This document shows, piece by piece, positions 30,307-39,120 of a DNA stretch of 64,000 bases. The DNA is from Halomonas sp. 'Soap Lake #6' (lineage in GTDB: Bacteria; Pseudomonadota; Gammaproteobacteria; Pseudomonadales; Halomonadaceae): positions 4,588,001 to 4,652,000 of the forward strand of contig NZ_CP020469.1 of assembly GCF_003031405.1 (NCBI RefSeq), written 5' to 3'. The notes below the pieces were generated by a model that had not been told where the DNA came from, made no database searches, and saw only the letters and a program-made list of their open reading frames with translations. The number at the start of each line of letters is the position of its first letter. Position 1 is the stretch's first letter. The position numbers and the translations under genes were made by a program.

Positions 30307-30381
30307 ATGCGTAGCATTATCTATATTGTAGGCTTGGTTGTGGTCGTTCTATTTATTCTATCTATGCTTGGCTTACGTTAA
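30307..30381 (+). CDS. 24-residue single-pass membrane peptide
   Basis: A 25-codon frame opens at ATG 30307 with an excellent ribosome site, AAGGAG at 30294-30299. The product starts MRSIIYIVGLVVVV and ends FILSMLGLR: one hydrophobic helix of about 18 residues with an arginine at each end. A terminator follows 24 nt after the stop, so it forms its own short transcription unit. I do not recognise a named family. Similar tiny membrane proteins bind and regulate larger membrane complexes, but nothing here shows a partner. Confidence 0.65.
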   Translation: MRSIIYIVGLVVVVLFILSMLGLR

Positions 30382-30404
30382 TCCGGCACGCCCCGCTACC
30401 CCCG

Positions 30405-30455
30405 AAGCGCCCGCAGGTACCAGGCTTTCACTCAGCCCCTGCGGGCGCTTTGCTT
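30405..30455 (+). terminator. Terminator after the 24-residue peptide gene
   Basis: AAGCGCCCGCAGG and CCTGCGGGCGCTT form a perfect 13-bp stem across a 20-nt loop, followed by TTGCTTT. Confidence 0.75.
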
Positions 30456-30457
30456 TC

Positions 30458-30499
30458 AAAAGTAGCCCGTGAAAAGAAGTTCGTGAAAAGTAGCCCGTG
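30458..30499 (+). repeat. Three exact-length 14-nt tandem units
   Basis: AAAAGTAGCCCGTG (30458), AAAAGAAGTTCGTG (30472) and AAAAGTAGCCCGTG (30486): units 1 and 3 are identical and unit 2 differs at three positions. It follows a terminator tail and precedes the stop of the minus-strand unknown gene. Confidence 0.85.
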
Positions 30500-30524
30500 C
30501 CATTTAAAGGCTAGCCGCAGTCAG

Positions 30525-30851
30525 CTAAGCGCAGTCTGCTGCCCCTTGGCCAAACATATCGAACATAATCTCCCGCCCCATGGTGGTTAGTACCAAGCGA
30601 TCGTAGTCGTTAAATTGTGCGGCACCGCTCTCTTCAAGTACCTGCTGGCAGGCTTTCCAATGCTCCTGAGAGCTCAGCTGAGTCAATTCGCGCTGGGTGA
30701 GGCCACGCTGAGGGAGAGTAATGGTTTCTAGTACATGGCCGTTGTCGTAAAGCAGTTCGGCAACGGTAGAAAGACAGTGGCGCAGGCTGCGCTGTACATG
30801 GTAAGCGGCCGTAGCAACTTGGGGTGCGGGCTGAAACACCGGGGAAAGCAT
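30525..30851 (-). CDS. Unknown 108-residue protein
   Basis: I do not recognise this protein. It is soluble, mildly acidic and probably helical, starting MLSPVFQPAPQVATAAYHVQ and containing YDNGHVLETITLPQRGLTQ and DYDRLVLTTMGREIMFDMFG. ATG at 30851 is supported by AGGAG 8 nt upstream on the minus strand; a longer frame to 30953 lacks such support. It is divergent from the first fliD, whose sigma-28 promoter starts 100 nt away, and convergent with the 24-residue peptide gene. No membrane or signal segment is visible. Confidence 0.65.
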   Translation of the reverse strand: MLSPVFQPAPQVATAAYHVQRSLRHCLSTVAELLYDNGHVLETITLPQRGLTQRELTQLSSQEHWKACQQVLEESGAAQFNDYDRLVLTTMGREIMFDMFGQGAADCA

Positions 30852-30949
30852 ATATATTCTCCTGCAAACAGCACCAAAACGGGCTTGTTGCAGTGCATTA
30901 TAAAGCATGGATGGCATTAGACCAAGGTCTATAAAGTGTCCTGTCAGGC

Positions 30950-30976
30950 TCAAGGTTTTCTTGATGCAGCCGATGG
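30950..30976 (+). promoter_or_regulatory. Sigma-28 (FliA) promoter of first fliD
   Basis: TCAAGGTT, 11 nt, then GCCGATGG. The consensus is TAAAGTTT-N11-GCCGATAA, so 12 of 16 fixed positions agree with exact spacing. The gene start is 105 nt downstream. Confidence 0.7.
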
Positions 30977-31080
30977 GTTAAGGGAGCTAAATAGGAAAAG
31001 TGCTGCGTATTGCTTTATTAAAAGCGAGTTATAAAGAGGAGAACGCGCAGCAACATGCATATATACAAGGTGTTTGTGTT

Positions 31081-32436
31081 ATGGCGGCGATTACATCATT
31101 AGGTATTGGTTCTGGTTTAGATCTCAACGGCTTGCTTGATGAACTGAGGCAGGCCGAGCGCGCAAAGCTGGAGCCTATTGCGGTACAAATGCAGTCTGTA
31201 GAGGCGCAAATATCTGCTTATGGTCAGTTGCAAAGTGCACTCTCCCAGTTCCAAAGCTCTGCTGCCGCTCTCAATGACGCGTCTGCGTTTGAGAGCCTTA
31301 CGACGAATGTGGACGGTAGCGCGGTTAGTGCGGTCAGTAGTAATGAGGCCCAACCTGGCCAATATGAAATACAAGTGGACCGTCTAGCGACGGCAAGTAG
31401 CTTAGTCACGGAGCGCCTTGAAGCCGCTGATGAAAGCATAGTAACTGGCGAGCAGTCGTTAAGCTTTGCTCTCGCTGATGGGGTCATGGATCCCATTACT
31501 ATCGCAGATGGTAGTTCACTTGAAGATATGCGGGATGCTATCAATCAACAGAGCGATGGCCGTTTAAGCGCCTCGATTATCAATGATGGTGAAGGCTATC
31601 GGCTTTCGGTTAATGCCACTGATACGGGGGCAGATGCCAGCATTGAAAGCACCAATTTTTCAAGCATTCTTGCGGATGGTGTGCAAACTTCGGATGCTCA
31701 GGTAGTTCAAGCAGGGCAGGACGCAGCGTTCAACGTCAATGGTATCGATATTGTTAGCCCTACCAATCACGTGGAAGGTGCCATTCAAGGTATTACGCTG
31801 AACCTTACCGAGGCGGGTGCCACGAGCACGGTAACTGTTGAGCAGGATACCGACGCCATACGCGAGCAAGTCATAGCCTTTGTTGATGACTTCAACGCGC
31901 TTAAAGATACCATTAACCATTTGACAGCCTTTGACCCGGAAACAGGTCAATCAGGAGGGCTAAACGCCGATGCGACAACCCGCTCTGTTGAAATGGCTCT
32001 GCGCCAAACTGTCAGTAGTGTGGTCGAAGGGGATGGCTTTAATGTGTTATCGGATATCGGTATTTCACTTCAAGTGAACGGTAAACTATCCATTGATGAG
32101 GATCGGCTAGATAGCATTATTGCTAACCAGCCTGATCAATTGGCCAGCTTTTTCGCAGGTGATGATAGCGAGAGTGGCATAGCGGGCCAGGTGAACACGA
32201 CCCTTGAGAATTTTGTAGGCTCTGGCGGTCGCATTGAAAGTGCTATTAGCTCATCTGAGAGCCGTGCTGCTTCGTTAGATGCACGTTTTGCGACTACTGA
32301 GAACCGTATCGACCAAACCATTGAGCGTTACCGTACGCAATTTGCAGCGATGGATAACATGGTGGCGCAAATGAATCAAACAAGTGCCTACTTAACTCAG
32401 CAGTTTGCAGTGCTTGGGCAGTCCAACCAAAATTAA
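31081..32436 (+). CDS. fliD: Flagellar cap protein FliD, copy 1
   Basis: FliD (HAP2) forms the cap at the filament tip that folds incoming flagellin. The 451-residue protein has the N-terminal FliD domain (TSLGIGSGLDLNGLLDELRQ), a variable middle, and the C-terminal domain with VIAFVDDFNALKDTINHLT and a coiled-coil end (QFAAMDNMVAQMNQTSAYLT). ATG 31081 matches the second copy's N-terminus; the frame is open 81 nt further upstream without support. It is clearly paralogous to the next gene but diverged in the middle. It has its own sigma-28 promoter and terminator. Confidence 0.93.
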   Translation: MAAITSLGIGSGLDLNGLLDELRQAERAKLEPIAVQMQSVEAQISAYGQLQSALSQFQSSAAALNDASAFESLTTNVDGSAVSAVSSNEAQPGQYEIQVDRLATASSLVTERLEAADESIVTGEQSLSFALADGVMDPITIADGSSLEDMRDAINQQSDGRLSASIINDGEGYRLSVNATDTGADASIESTNFSSILADGVQTSDAQVVQAGQDAAFNVNGIDIVSPTNHVEGAIQGITLNLTEAGATSTVTVEQDTDAIREQVIAFVDDFNALKDTINHLTAFDPETGQSGGLNADATTRSVEMALRQTVSSVVEGDGFNVLSDIGISLQVNGKLSIDEDRLDSIIANQPDQLASFFAGDDSESGIAGQVNTTLENFVGSGGRIESAISSSESRAASLDARFATTENRIDQTIERYRTQFAAMDNMVAQMNQTSAYLTQQFAVLGQSNQN

Positions 32437-32465
32437 ACAGATATAAGAACTCAGTATTGATCTGC

Positions 32466-32499
32466 AAAATGCCCGGCACACAGTGCTGGGCATTTTTTT
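32466..32499 (+). terminator. Terminator after fliD copy 1
   Basis: AAAATGCCCGGCAC pairs with GTGCTGGGCATTTT (one G-U) and runs into seven T. Confidence 0.9.
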
Positions 32500-32525
32500 G
32501 TAACCACTTAAATCGACGCAATCGC

Positions 32526-32552
32526 TAAAGTTCTCTTTTCAGCAGCCGATAA
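32526..32552 (+). promoter_or_regulatory. Sigma-28 (FliA) promoter of second fliD
   Basis: TAAAGTTC, 11 nt, then GCCGATAA: 15 of 16 consensus positions with exact spacing, the best FliA match in the window. The start codon is 60 nt downstream. Confidence 0.9.
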
Positions 32553-32611
32553 CATACCTAACTAGTATTCTCATTACTTGGCTCTCTAAGGCTTATAAGG
32601 GACTGACCCAT

Positions 32612-33964
32612 ATGGCAACGATTACTTCACTCGGCGTAGGCTCTGGGCTGAATCTTTCTGGTTTAGTAGATGAGCTTAGAGCGGCTGAGCGTCAAAAGCT
32701 TGTACCTATCCTTAAGCAGCAAAGTGCTCAGCAAACCAAAATTTCTGCTTATGGGCGCCTTGAGTCAGCCATGGATAGAGTGCAAACCTCTGTTGCTGCG
32801 TTGAATGATGCCTCTACGTTTAAGCAGCAAAAAAGCACGGTGACAGGCACTGGCGTGTTGGCGACCGCAGGCGAAACCGCAAATACGGGGCGCTATGAGG
32901 TGACTGTTTCGCAGCTGGCCCGTTCAGGTAGTGCTGCCTCAAACAGCGTAGCACTAGACCAAGCGCTAACAGCAGCCGATGCTACGCTGACGCTTGACTT
33001 TGGTGCTGGCGATACGCAAACAAGCTACGACATCAATATTGCAGCAGGCAGCACACTTGCCGATATTCGTGACCAAATTAATGCGGATAAAGAGGCTGGT
33101 GTCACCGCTTCCATCGTTAATGACGGCACTGGCTATCGTTTGGCACTGAATTCCAAAGAGACAGGCGAAGATGCTTCGCTGGTTGGCTTTTCGGGCCTAG
33201 CGTCACTCACGATGGATGCAGCGACGCTACGTGTAGGTCAGGACGCTGAGCTGAATGTAAACGGTATTGCCATTACCAGTAAAACCAATCGAGTTGAAGA
33301 GGCCATTCAAGGGGTCACGCTTGACCTCACTGCTGTATCTGATAGCCCCGTTACGCTAGTGATTGAGCGTGATGAAGACTCACTGAAAGAGGCTATTAAC
33401 AACTTCGTTAAAAACTACAATGAAATGAAATCCACTGTTGGCCGCATGACGGCATTCAATGGTGAAGGTGAAACATCGGGCGAGTTAATAGGTGACCGCA
33501 CTGTGCGCACCATTGAAAACCGCCTGCGCCGGGATATCACTGACAGCCTGGGTGACGGTGATATTTCACGGCTTTCGCAAATGGGTATCACCATTGACGT
33601 GCGCGGGCGGTTAATCGTTGACGAAGAGAAGCTGGATGATGCCGTAGCCAATAACCCTGAAGGGCTAGCGGCCTTTTTCGCTGGTGATACCAAAGAGGAC
33701 GGCTTTGCAGGGCGGCTAAACGCCACGCTTGAGTCCATCACATCGGATGAAGGCATTATTCAAAGCTCAAAGAACAGTGCTGAACAACGCATTGATAGCC
33801 TGGAAGAACGTAAGCTGCGTATGGAAAGTAGTATCGATAGAAGCATGGAGCGTTATCGTAAGCAGTTCGGGCAACTAGACGTCATGATTGCCCAAATGAA
33901 CTCTATGAGCAACTACCTCACCCAGCAGTTTGACATGCTTGGTGCAATGCAAAATAGAAAATAA
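32612..33964 (+). CDS. fliD: Flagellar cap protein FliD, copy 2
   Basis: The 450-residue second FliD has the same domain order: TSLGVGSGLNLSGLVDELRA at the start, AAIQG-like EEAIQGVTLDLTAVSD in the middle, FVKNYNEMKSTVGRM, and a C-terminal coiled coil ending in MIAQMNSMSNYLTQQFDMLG. AAGGGA precedes ATG 32612. It lies between copy 1 and the flagellin, each with its own FliA promoter, so both caps should be made with flagellin. The copies align end to end but are far from identical. Confidence 0.93.
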   Translation: MATITSLGVGSGLNLSGLVDELRAAERQKLVPILKQQSAQQTKISAYGRLESAMDRVQTSVAALNDASTFKQQKSTVTGTGVLATAGETANTGRYEVTVSQLARSGSAASNSVALDQALTAADATLTLDFGAGDTQTSYDINIAAGSTLADIRDQINADKEAGVTASIVNDGTGYRLALNSKETGEDASLVGFSGLASLTMDAATLRVGQDAELNVNGIAITSKTNRVEEAIQGVTLDLTAVSDSPVTLVIERDEDSLKEAINNFVKNYNEMKSTVGRMTAFNGEGETSGELIGDRTVRTIENRLRRDITDSLGDGDISRLSQMGITIDVRGRLIVDEEKLDDAVANNPEGLAAFFAGDTKEDGFAGRLNATLESITSDEGIIQSSKNSAEQRIDSLEERKLRMESSIDRSMERYRKQFGQLDVMIAQMNSMSNYLTQQFDMLGAMQNRK

Positions 33965-34004
33965 GAAAGTTACAGTGATTTACATAAAAAAGAGCGATTT
34001 TTTC

Positions 34005-34031
34005 TAAAGAATTTGGTGAGGCTGCCGTTAA
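34005..34031 (+). promoter_or_regulatory. Sigma-28 (FliA) promoter of flagellin
   Basis: TAAAGAAT, 11 nt, then GCCGTTAA: 13 of 16 consensus positions, exact spacing. The leader to the ATG is about 65 nt and contains small inverted repeats (GGCC-ATAA-GGCC at 34065-34076). Confidence 0.8.
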
Positions 34032-34100
34032 TTGTAATAACGGCGACGCAAGCGCCGCAAAGTAGGCCATAAGGCCAGTTAATTTTCGAGGAGCACTCAC

Positions 34101-34970
34101 ATGTCTGTAATCAACACTAACATTACTGCCCTGATTGGCCAGAACAACCTGTCCAAGTCCCAGTCCATGCTGGCCAAAGCCCAAGAGCGTCTGTCTTCTG
34201 GCCTGCGTATCAACAGCGCTGCTGATGATGCTGCTGGTCAAGCTATCGCCAACAAAATGACCGCTCAGATCCGCGGTATGGAGCAGGCTAGCCGTAATGC
34301 AAGTGACGGTATCTCCTTGGTGCAAACCATGGAAGGCGGCCTTGACCAGATTAACGACAACCTGCAGCGTATTCGTGAGCTAGCGGTACAGGGTGCCAAC
34401 GACACCAATGCCCAAGAAGATCGTGACGCCATCGTTACCGAAATCAACGAGCGCTTAGCGGAAATTGACCGTGTAGCGGGCAGCAACAACTTTAACGGCA
34501 CTAACCTGCTGAACGTTAGTGGTGGTGGTACTCTGAATATTCAGGTCGGTTCGAATACTGAGGATGAAGACGTAATCACTGTAGAAAGATTAGACGCTAC
34601 CGTTGAAGGCCTCGACTTAAATGGTATTACCGAGATCACTGACTCTGTGTTTGCAATCACCTCAGGTGGTGGTGCCGGTGTCGTTCACGATCAATTCCAA
34701 GCCTTGGTTGATGCTGTTGATACTGCAACTGAATCGCTAGACACCAACCGTGCAACACTGGGTGCTACGCTCAACCGCTTTGATTCGGTAATTGAGAACC
34801 TGGCGACCACATCTACCAACCTTTCTGAAGCTCGTTCGCGTATCGAAGATGCTGACTACGCGGTAGAAGTGTCTAACATGACACGTGCTAACATTCTCCA
34901 GCAGGCTGGTACTTCCATGCTGGCGCAGGCTAACCAGACCCCGCAGTCTGTACTGTCTCTGTTGGGCTAA
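34101..34970 (+). CDS. fliC: Flagellin, short form
   Basis: Flagellin polymerises into the filament. The 289-residue protein has the conserved N-terminal D0/D1 (NTNITALIGQNNLSKSQSML, RLSSGLRINSAADDAAGQAI) and C-terminal D1/D0 (ATTSTNLSEARSRIEDADYA, ending LSLLG) domains. Only about 60 variable residues lie between them (about 145-205), so the outer D2/D3 domains are missing. GAGGAG precedes the ATG by 7 nt. The next gene is a large glycosyltransferase, so the serines and threonines of the linker are candidate glycosylation sites. Confidence 0.95.
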   Translation: MSVINTNITALIGQNNLSKSQSMLAKAQERLSSGLRINSAADDAAGQAIANKMTAQIRGMEQASRNASDGISLVQTMEGGLDQINDNLQRIRELAVQGANDTNAQEDRDAIVTEINERLAEIDRVAGSNNFNGTNLLNVSGGGTLNIQVGSNTEDEDVITVERLDATVEGLDLNGITEITDSVFAITSGGGAGVVHDQFQALVDAVDTATESLDTNRATLGATLNRFDSVIENLATTSTNLSEARSRIEDADYAVEVSNMTRANILQQAGTSMLAQANQTPQSVLSLLG

Positions 34971-35009
34971 GCCCTTAGCCAGTAAATGGCTATATAAAGA
35001 AAGTAACGA

Positions 35010-35033
35010 CGGGGCCAATCGGCCCCGTTTTTT
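35010..35033 (+). terminator. Terminator after flagellin
   Basis: CGGGGCC and GGCCCCG form a perfect stem around AATC followed by six T, 39 nt after the fliC stop. Confidence 0.9.
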
Positions 35034-35214
35034 GTTTTTCAGCCTTCTAGCTTCTTAGAGATCAATGCGTTTATTACAACGCCTGTACTCGCTCCAGTTT
35101 GGTGGGGAGATGATCGCAAGAATACCTACTTAAATACGGGCGCATTTGCGCCTTTGCCAACAGTGCCCGCACAGTAAACTAGGTACATTGCCATCATTTT
35201 ATGTGAGCCGCTTC

Positions 35215-38200
35215 ATGGTTAAGATTCCAGCTAAATCAGATACTCAAAAGCGCAAGCCCCGCATCCTTTGGGCTAACCCTTTCTGCCTGCTGGATACCTC
35301 CAGTGGTGCTAGCATGACCGTACGCCAAATGCTGCTGCAATTGGTGGCCTCTGGTTATGACGTTCAAGTGCTAGGTGCGACTGTATTCGATAACCCGAAA
35401 GGAATGGGGCGGCTCAAAGAACAATTCCCAGACCTAAGCAGCCATCTTCATCAACTGATTAAAGCTGAAGATGGTTCGCTGACCCACCAGTTGGTCGTTA
35501 GCTACAGCCATAACCGCAGCCATTTTACTTCCCATGAAGAGGGCCTTTGGTACAGCCAGTATCTCTATATGCTGGATTCATTTAAGCCAGATGTGGTTTG
35601 GTACTTCGGCGGTCAAACACTCGAAATGTTAATTGCCAATGAGGCCCGTGACCGTGGTATTCCGGTCGCGTTCTATCTGGCGAACGGTCACTATAAAGCA
35701 CCAAATTGGTGTCGTGATGTGGATTTGATCCTCACCGATAGCCAGGCTACGGCGGATATGTACCGTAAAGCTGTTGGCTACGCTGCGAAGCCGGTGGGCA
35801 AGTTCATCGCTCCAGAAAGCTTTATTGCCGATAATCATGAGCGTAAGCGTCTGTTGTTTGTTAACCCTAGCTGGCAAAAAGGGGCCAGAGTGTTTGTGCA
35901 ACTGGCAGAAAAACTGGAGCTAGAAAGACCCGATATTGAGCTTGAGGTAGTAGAAGCACGAGCCGACTGGTCAGTGGTACTGCGTGAAACCACCCAGCGG
36001 ATGGGAAAGCAGCGCAGCGCGTTAAGCAATGTGACCATTACCGCCAACACCAGCGATATGCGCGGCCCTTACAGTCGGGCCCGGGTGTTAGTGGCACCTA
36101 GCCTATGGTGGGAAAGCTCTGGGCGTGTGCTGGCCGAGGCAATGCTGAACGGTATTCCAGCTCTTATTACCAATCGCGGTGGTATGCCTGAAATGATTGG
36201 CAACGCGGGAATTGCCTTTGATTTTCCAGATACCTGTTATGAAGAGCCTTACCAACACTTACTTAGTGAAGAAGAGCTTCAACCGCTAGTAGATGCAGTG
36301 ATTAGCTTCTTTGATGATGAAGCACTTTATCAGGACTATGTAGCCCGCGCTTGGCAGGTAGGAAAAGAGCAACACCACCTAGAGCGTGCTACTGACAGGT
36401 TGCTCAGTGCTTTAACACCTTTAGTACGCTTACGCGCCGGTAATAAAGACTTTACCATTAGCCAAAAGAAACGCCATCGCCAGCGCCTAGCCAGCCAAGC
36501 AACCAAACCTAAATTCAAGGTTGATAACTCTCTGCAGCAGCTAGTGAGCGCTAAATCAGCAGGTCAACAGAGCAGCGAAGTTCAAGCTAACCGTTTGTGG
36601 CTGGCAGATGATTTTACTTGGCAGTTCAAAGGTAAAATCATCGTGTTAGACAATCGTGCCAGCTTGATTAAAAGTGGCCTTGCAGACCAGATGGCAGCGA
36701 CGAAAGCATTCGGCATTGTCGCTTTTGATCCTGCCAGTGAAGTAAAGGATGCAAAGCAGTATGAAGGCAGCGAAACTATTCAGGTATTCCAACACGCCCT
36801 ACTAGGTGATGGAAGTGCTGCAACGTTGCACGCCTGTGTCGCGCCGGAAATGACCAGTACGCTGACACCGCTACCGGCTGAAAAATTACCGAAACGCCAT
36901 CACCTAGGCGCGAAACCTTTGGCTGAGTTGCCCATTAGCTCTATAGCCTTGGACAGCATTAACGGCCTGGAAAGCCTCGATTGGTTGATTCTAGATGAGC
37001 TAAGTGATGCCATGGCCATTCTGGAGCATGGTAAAAAATCACTTACCGACACATTACTGATTCAGGCACGAGTGCCTTTCCAGCTTACCCATGAAAAACA
37101 GCCTAGCCTAGCGGAACTTCAGCACTGGGCCAGCCGTAATGGTTTTCGCTTTTATCGCTTCCACAATATTCGCCACCATAGTCATTTACCCGAAGAGCTG
37201 AATGCCCGCTCTCCTTGTGCTACTGAGCAAGAGAGTGCTGATGTTCTATTTCTTCCCAGCCATGAACGAATGGCGGTTCTTAGCGATGAAAACAAGACGA
37301 AACTTGCTTTTATACTGAGTGCAGTCTTTGGAGCACATGATATAGCTTTTGAGTTAATCGCTGAGGTTAGTCAGGAAAAAGCGCTGGAGTTTCTTGAGGC
37401 GCAAGAGCTATTGCCGAAGGCATCAGCACCAAAATCACAGGTTCCACCACCAGCTGGCCCGCCGATCCCGCAAAGTAAACATGTGAAAGGCGAGCCAATA
37501 GTGAGTGTGATTTGTGCCGCTTATAACCATGTAGAGTTTATTGAAGATGCTATTAAGGGATTTATAGCACAGAAAACAGACTTTCCATTTGAAGTCATCA
37601 TTCACGATGATGCCTCCACTGATGGTACTCAAGAAGTGATTAGTCGTTATGCTAATGAGTATCCTGAGCTTATTAAGCCGATCTATCAAAAGGAAAACCA
37701 ATACTCAAAGAATAAAAAATCTACAGATATTTGCCTGCCAAAAACAAAAGGAAAATATATTGCGATTTGCCAGGGTGATGACTATTGGACAGATGAGAAA
37801 AAGCTTCAAACTCAGTTTGATTATATGGAAGAGCACCCTGATTGTGTAGTAACTCACCACAACGCTTTTGTTTTTGAAGATGGTGTGCTGGTTAAGCATT
37901 CAAAGCTTCCTCAGCATTCTATGCGAGGATTTAATAGTGATGAGCTATTAAAGAATAACTGCTTTATACTTACTTTATCTATGATGTTTAGAAAAAAGTT
38001 TGAAAAGTTCCCAAAAGAAAAAAGTAAAGTGGCCAACGGAGATAATTTTATCATCTCAATGTTAGGGCTCTATGGTACAAGTCACTACTTGGAAAATATA
38101 AAACCTGCAGCTTATCGCCTTCACTCTGACTCAATATGGTCTAGTAAAGCCATAAAAGAAAAAAATAGAATGTTAGCAAATAGTCTCTACTGGATTGGAA

Positions 38201-38277
38201 AATACCATGAAAAAAGAGATCGTAAAGGTATTGCAGAGCTCTATTTTTTCAAGTCAAACCAGTTGCTAGATAACTAA
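35215..38277 (+). CDS. Two-domain glycosyltransferase (GT4-like + GT2), probable flagellin or surface glycan
   Basis: This 1020-residue protein has a GT-B domain in its first 390 residues, with the GT4-type motif ESSGRVLAEAMLNGIPALIT near residue 301 and GGMPEMIG after it. A middle region (about 410-745) follows, then a GT-A (GT2) domain from about 760: VSVICAAYNHVEFIED, IHDDASTDGTQE, CQGDDYW. Within the middle, LDSINGLESLDWLILDELSD resembles the FkbM methyltransferase C-terminal pattern without an obvious SAM site. GC content falls sharply at the GT2 domain. ATG 35215 is the best start, though the ribosome site is weak. Flagellin glycosylation is inferred from position. Confidence 0.85.
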   Translation: MVKIPAKSDTQKRKPRILWANPFCLLDTSSGASMTVRQMLLQLVASGYDVQVLGATVFDNPKGMGRLKEQFPDLSSHLHQLIKAEDGSLTHQLVVSYSHNRSHFTSHEEGLWYSQYLYMLDSFKPDVVWYFGGQTLEMLIANEARDRGIPVAFYLANGHYKAPNWCRDVDLILTDSQATADMYRKAVGYAAKPVGKFIAPESFIADNHERKRLLFVNPSWQKGARVFVQLAEKLELERPDIELEVVEARADWSVVLRETTQRMGKQRSALSNVTITANTSDMRGPYSRARVLVAPSLWWESSGRVLAEAMLNGIPALITNRGGMPEMIGNAGIAFDFPDTCYEEPYQHLLSEEELQPLVDAVISFFDDEALYQDYVARAWQVGKEQHHLERATDRLLSALTPLVRLRAGNKDFTISQKKRHRQRLASQATKPKFKVDNSLQQLVSAKSAGQQSSEVQANRLWLADDFTWQFKGKIIVLDNRASLIKSGLADQMAATKAFGIVAFDPASEVKDAKQYEGSETIQVFQHALLGDGSAATLHACVAPEMTSTLTPLPAEKLPKRHHLGAKPLAELPISSIALDSINGLESLDWLILDELSDAMAILEHGKKSLTDTLLIQARVPFQLTHEKQPSLAELQHWASRNGFRFYRFHNIRHHSHLPEELNARSPCATEQESADVLFLPSHERMAVLSDENKTKLAFILSAVFGAHDIAFELIAEVSQEKALEFLEAQELLPKASAPKSQVPPPAGPPIPQSKHVKGEPIVSVICAAYNHVEFIEDAIKGFIAQKTDFPFEVIIHDDASTDGTQEVISRYANEYPELIKPIYQKENQYSKNKKSTDICLPKTKGKYIAICQGDDYWTDEKKLQTQFDYMEEHPDCVVTHHNAFVFEDGVLVKHSKLPQHSMRGFNSDELLKNNCFILTLSMMFRKKFEKFPKEKSKVANGDNFIISMLGLYGTSHYLENIKPAAYRLHSDSIWSSKAIKEKNRMLANSLYWIGKYHEKRDRKGIAELYFFKSNQLLDN

Positions 38278-38435
38278 AGTGCTGCATTATCGAGACCCTG
38301 TGCTAAAGCCTTGGTCTCGGTGATGGGCTAAGAACGCTGCGTAAGAAAAGCATGTATTTAGCGAGTTATTAAGGCTGGCTAAATTATAGGGGAAGCTAAC
38401 ATAACGGCATGTGTTATAGAAAAAAAGGATAGTAA

Positions 38436-39119
38436 ATGAAAGTAGCAATTATGCAGCCCTATTTTATGCCTTATCTTGGGTATATAAAGCTTATCCAAGA
38501 AGTCGATGTGTTTGTTTTTTTAGATGATGTTAATTTTATTAAACGTGGTTTTGTTAATAGGAATGCAGTCCTCTTAGATGGTTGTTATAAGCGCTTCACA
38601 TTACCAGTGAAAAATGCGAGTATTAATAGGGCTATTAATGAGCATCAGTATGTTGGGGGTTTTCATAAATTCACAAGACTGATATATGAAAGCTACAAGA
38701 ACTGTCCTTTATACGATACGTATAGTGATCAATTGGAAGATTTATTGGATGGGAAAGTTGTTAATGTTGCTAGCTTAAATGTTAAATCGCTGAAGTGGGT
38801 GTCCGAGGCGCTCAGCATAGAAGTTGAGTTTATGCTTGCAAGTGAGCTGATGACATCACGTGATTTAAAAGGTCAAGATAGAATAATCGAAATCTGCCAT
38901 AATCTACGTGCAGATACTTATTTGAATCTACCTAATGGTCGTAAATTATATGAAAAGGAGTATTTTAAGAGTTTCGGATTGGATGTTAAGTTTATTGAGC
39001 CTCAAGGGGTTGCGTATGAGCAATTTAACAATAGTGGTGAGTTTGTTCCCTTTCTTTCGGTGTTAGATGTGATGTTCAACGTTGAGCCGAAGACTATACG
39101 TGAGAAAATGTTGGTATAA
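38436..39119 (+). CDS. WbqC-family protein
   Basis: The 227-residue protein matches the WbqC family (PF08889), found in O-antigen and other polysaccharide loci and of unproven function. It starts KVAIMQPYFMPYLGYIKLIQ, the family hallmark, followed by FVFLDDVNFIKRGFVNRN. Members have been proposed to act in amino-sugar modification. AAGGA precedes ATG 38436. Base composition is clearly AT-richer than the core genome. The formyltransferase gene starts one base after the stop, so they are coupled. Confidence 0.85.
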   Translation: MKVAIMQPYFMPYLGYIKLIQEVDVFVFLDDVNFIKRGFVNRNAVLLDGCYKRFTLPVKNASINRAINEHQYVGGFHKFTRLIYESYKNCPLYDTYSDQLEDLLDGKVVNVASLNVKSLKWVSEALSIEVEFMLASELMTSRDLKGQDRIIEICHNLRADTYLNLPNGRKLYEKEYFKSFGLDVKFIEPQGVAYEQFNNSGEFVPFLSVLDVMFNVEPKTIREKMLV

Positions 39120-39120
39120 A

